From: Methanobacteriota archaeon
GTDB taxonomy: Archaea > Methanobacteriota > Methanobacteria > Methanobacteriales > Methanobacteriaceae
Direction of reading: 5' to 3'
NCBI GenBank assembly: GCA_023409695.1
Contig: JAEYQZ010000039.1
Coordinates: 1 to 6,249, forward strand
Length of the DNA: 6,249 bases
Shown in pieces: positions 5,824 through 6,249 of the stretch. The number at the start of each line of letters is the position of its first letter. Position 1 is the first letter of the stretch. The notes below the pieces were generated by a model. That model was not told the DNA's origin. It did not search any database and saw only the letters and a list, made by a program, of their open reading frames with translations. Position numbers and translations under genes: made by a program.

Positions 5824-5843
5824 ATTTTATATAATTTTAGATT
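5766..5843. repeat. Nested and competing inverted repeats
   Basis: TTAGATT (5766-5772) can pair with AATCTAA (5817-5823), enclosing a second perfect stem, GGTATTT (5794-5800) with AAATACC (5808-5814). The same middle arm, extended to AATCTAAA (5817-5824), can instead pair with TTTAGATT (5836-5843), forming eight pairs around an 11-base loop. The two folds are mutually exclusive. Confidence 0.5.
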
Positions 5844-5928
5844 GGGGCCTGTGTAACTTCATTAAAACAGTATTTTATTCAAGACTTAAATACAATTAAA
5901 TACCAAAAAATACATACTAACCATCACT

Positions 5929-5955
5929 ACCATTCCATTTTAATGGATACATGGT
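5929..5955. repeat. Two-part hairpin before the LSm promoter
   Basis: ACCAT (5929-5933) pairs with ATGGT (5951-5955), and TCCATT (5934-5939) pairs with AATGGA (5942-5947), separated by a three-base bulge. That gives eleven pairs in all with a minimal loop. TTGTTTT follows at 5956-5962, so on the + strand it has some likeness to an intrinsic terminator for an unidentified transcript. Confidence 0.5.
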
Positions 5956-6061
5956 TTGTTTTAAAAAATCTGATTTCAAAAAATATTGAAGTAAAATGAT
6001 GGATATTTTGTTGACTTATGACCAAATTCCATGTTATACTTTAAATTTGATGAAGGATACA

Positions 6062-6074
6062 TTTAAATATAAAT
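6062..6074 (+). promoter_or_regulatory. TATA box for the LSm gene
   Basis: TTTAAATATAAAT, with core AATATAAA at 6066-6073, predicts transcription start near 6095. This yields a short leader of about 15 bases that includes the strong ribosome binding site at 6101-6106. Confidence 0.5.
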
Positions 6075-6100
6075 CACACCAACAATGAAGTTATAGGAAA

Positions 6101-6106
6101 GGTGAT
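6101..6106 (+). promoter_or_regulatory. Ribosome binding site deciding the LSm GTG start
   Basis: GGTGAT matches the archaeal anti-Shine-Dalgarno complement and sits four bases before GTG 6111. It supports this non-ATG start. Confidence 0.5.
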
Positions 6107-6110
6107 AATT

Positions 6111-6249
6111 GTGAGTGTACAAAAGAATGTGAATGTTTCAAGACCACTTGACGCGTTAGGTAAATCATTAAACTCCCAAGTATTAATCAAGCTTAAAGGC
6201 GGAAGAGAATTTAGAGGAGTTTTAAAAAGTTTTGACATGCACATGAACT
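6111..6249 (+). CDS. LSm (Sm-like) archaeal protein, 5' part, cut by window end
   Basis: GTG 6111 opens a frame that runs to the window edge (46 codons plus one base). Residues 11-46 match the Sm1 motif of archaeal LSm proteins: RPLDALGKSLNS (11-22), then V-L-I-K-L-K-G-G-R-E-F-R-G (24-36) and S-F-D-M-H-M-N (40-46). H44 and N46 correspond to the His-Asn pair that holds uridine in structures of archaeal Sm1 (Archaeoglobus H37/N39). Family members are about 75-85 residues, so about 35 residues including the Sm2 motif lie beyond the window. They assemble as heptameric rings that bind U-rich RNA and are found with RNA-processing factors. In many euryarchaea the gene is followed by the L37e ribosomal protein gene, which is a prediction for the next gene here. 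Bases 6086-6110 show no other start that would extend it. Identification is confident despite truncation. Confidence 0.5.
   Translation, partial: MSVQKNVNVSRPLDALGKSLNSQVLIKLKGGREFRGVLKSFDMHMN

Larger units (their letters stand above)
5408..6061. other. Long AT-rich divergent spacer, no credible ORF, repeated motifs and hairpins
   Basis: This is the bulk of a 755-bp gap (5356-6110) between divergent genes, far larger than the other gaps here. It holds only tiny ORFs (30 codons or fewer) without ribosome binding sites. It contains recurrent TAATCTAA motifs, repeated TTAAATTTAAT (5706-5716 and 5730-5740), direct repeats ATTGGATAA (5520-5528, 5593-5601), ATTATATAGG (5619-5628, 5782-5791) and GGATACAT (5945-5952, 6055-6062), and three local hairpins. 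A GC-richer patch lies near 5504-5550. It may hold a small RNA gene or regulatory sites; no tRNA- or rRNA-like fold was recognised. Confidence 0.5.

Noticed and set aside
5943..6088. Two tiny + strand ORFs (18 and 30 codons) overlapping at ATGA before the LSm gene
   Set aside because: No ribosome binding site before either, composition like the spacer, and the second one contains the LSm TATA box.

Overview
The window looks like a low-GC archaeal chromosome, most likely a methanogen close to Methanobacterium. Four of the genes are archaeal family members: an ArfB-type formamide hydrolase of coenzyme F420/riboflavin synthesis, a Ski2-like helicase of the ASH-Ski2 type, an MCT-1/Tma20-like PUA protein and an LSm protein of the archaeal Sm1 type. 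Promoters look like archaeal TATA boxes 20-30 bp before expected transcript starts, ribosome binding sites match GGTGAT/GGAGGTG, and intergenic DNA is extremely AT-rich. The assignment to Methanobacteriales rests on remembered similarity of the LSm and ArfB proteins, not on a search.

Layout from left to right. Positions 1-717 hold the 3' part of a multi-spanning membrane transporter of the BASS/ACR3 superfamily (+). A 317-bp spacer with a strong hairpin and a TATA box leads to a 103-residue predicted lipoprotein-like exported protein (1035-1346, +) whose tail is packed with N-glycosylation sequons. A 214-bp spacer with two dyads leads to the large helicase (1561-4083, +). The helicase converges with arfB (4840-4148, -) across a 64-bp spacer that carries an oligo-T terminator. 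Upstream of arfB and in the same direction, 38 bp away, is the MCT-1/PUA gene (5355-4879, -, TTG start). A long 755-bp spacer without a convincing ORF then separates it from the divergent LSm gene (6111 to the window end, +, GTG start, cut by the edge).

Three of the six genes belong to RNA metabolism: an RNA helicase that in Thermococcales works with RNase J and the exosome, a ribosome-associated PUA protein, and an RNA-chaperone LSm ring. arfB is a cofactor-biosynthesis gene that probably shares a transcript with the PUA gene. The least explained parts are the small sequon-rich secreted protein and the 755-bp divergent spacer. The spacer contains four copies of TAATCTAA in one orientation at roughly 80-87 bp intervals, mutually exclusive hairpins, and a GC-richer island that could encode or regulate a small RNA. 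No CRISPR array, tRNA, rRNA, insertion sequence or obvious defence system is visible.

[Form note: the original answer gave no confidence for any feature; every 0.5 in that field is a placeholder required by the schema, not an estimate.]
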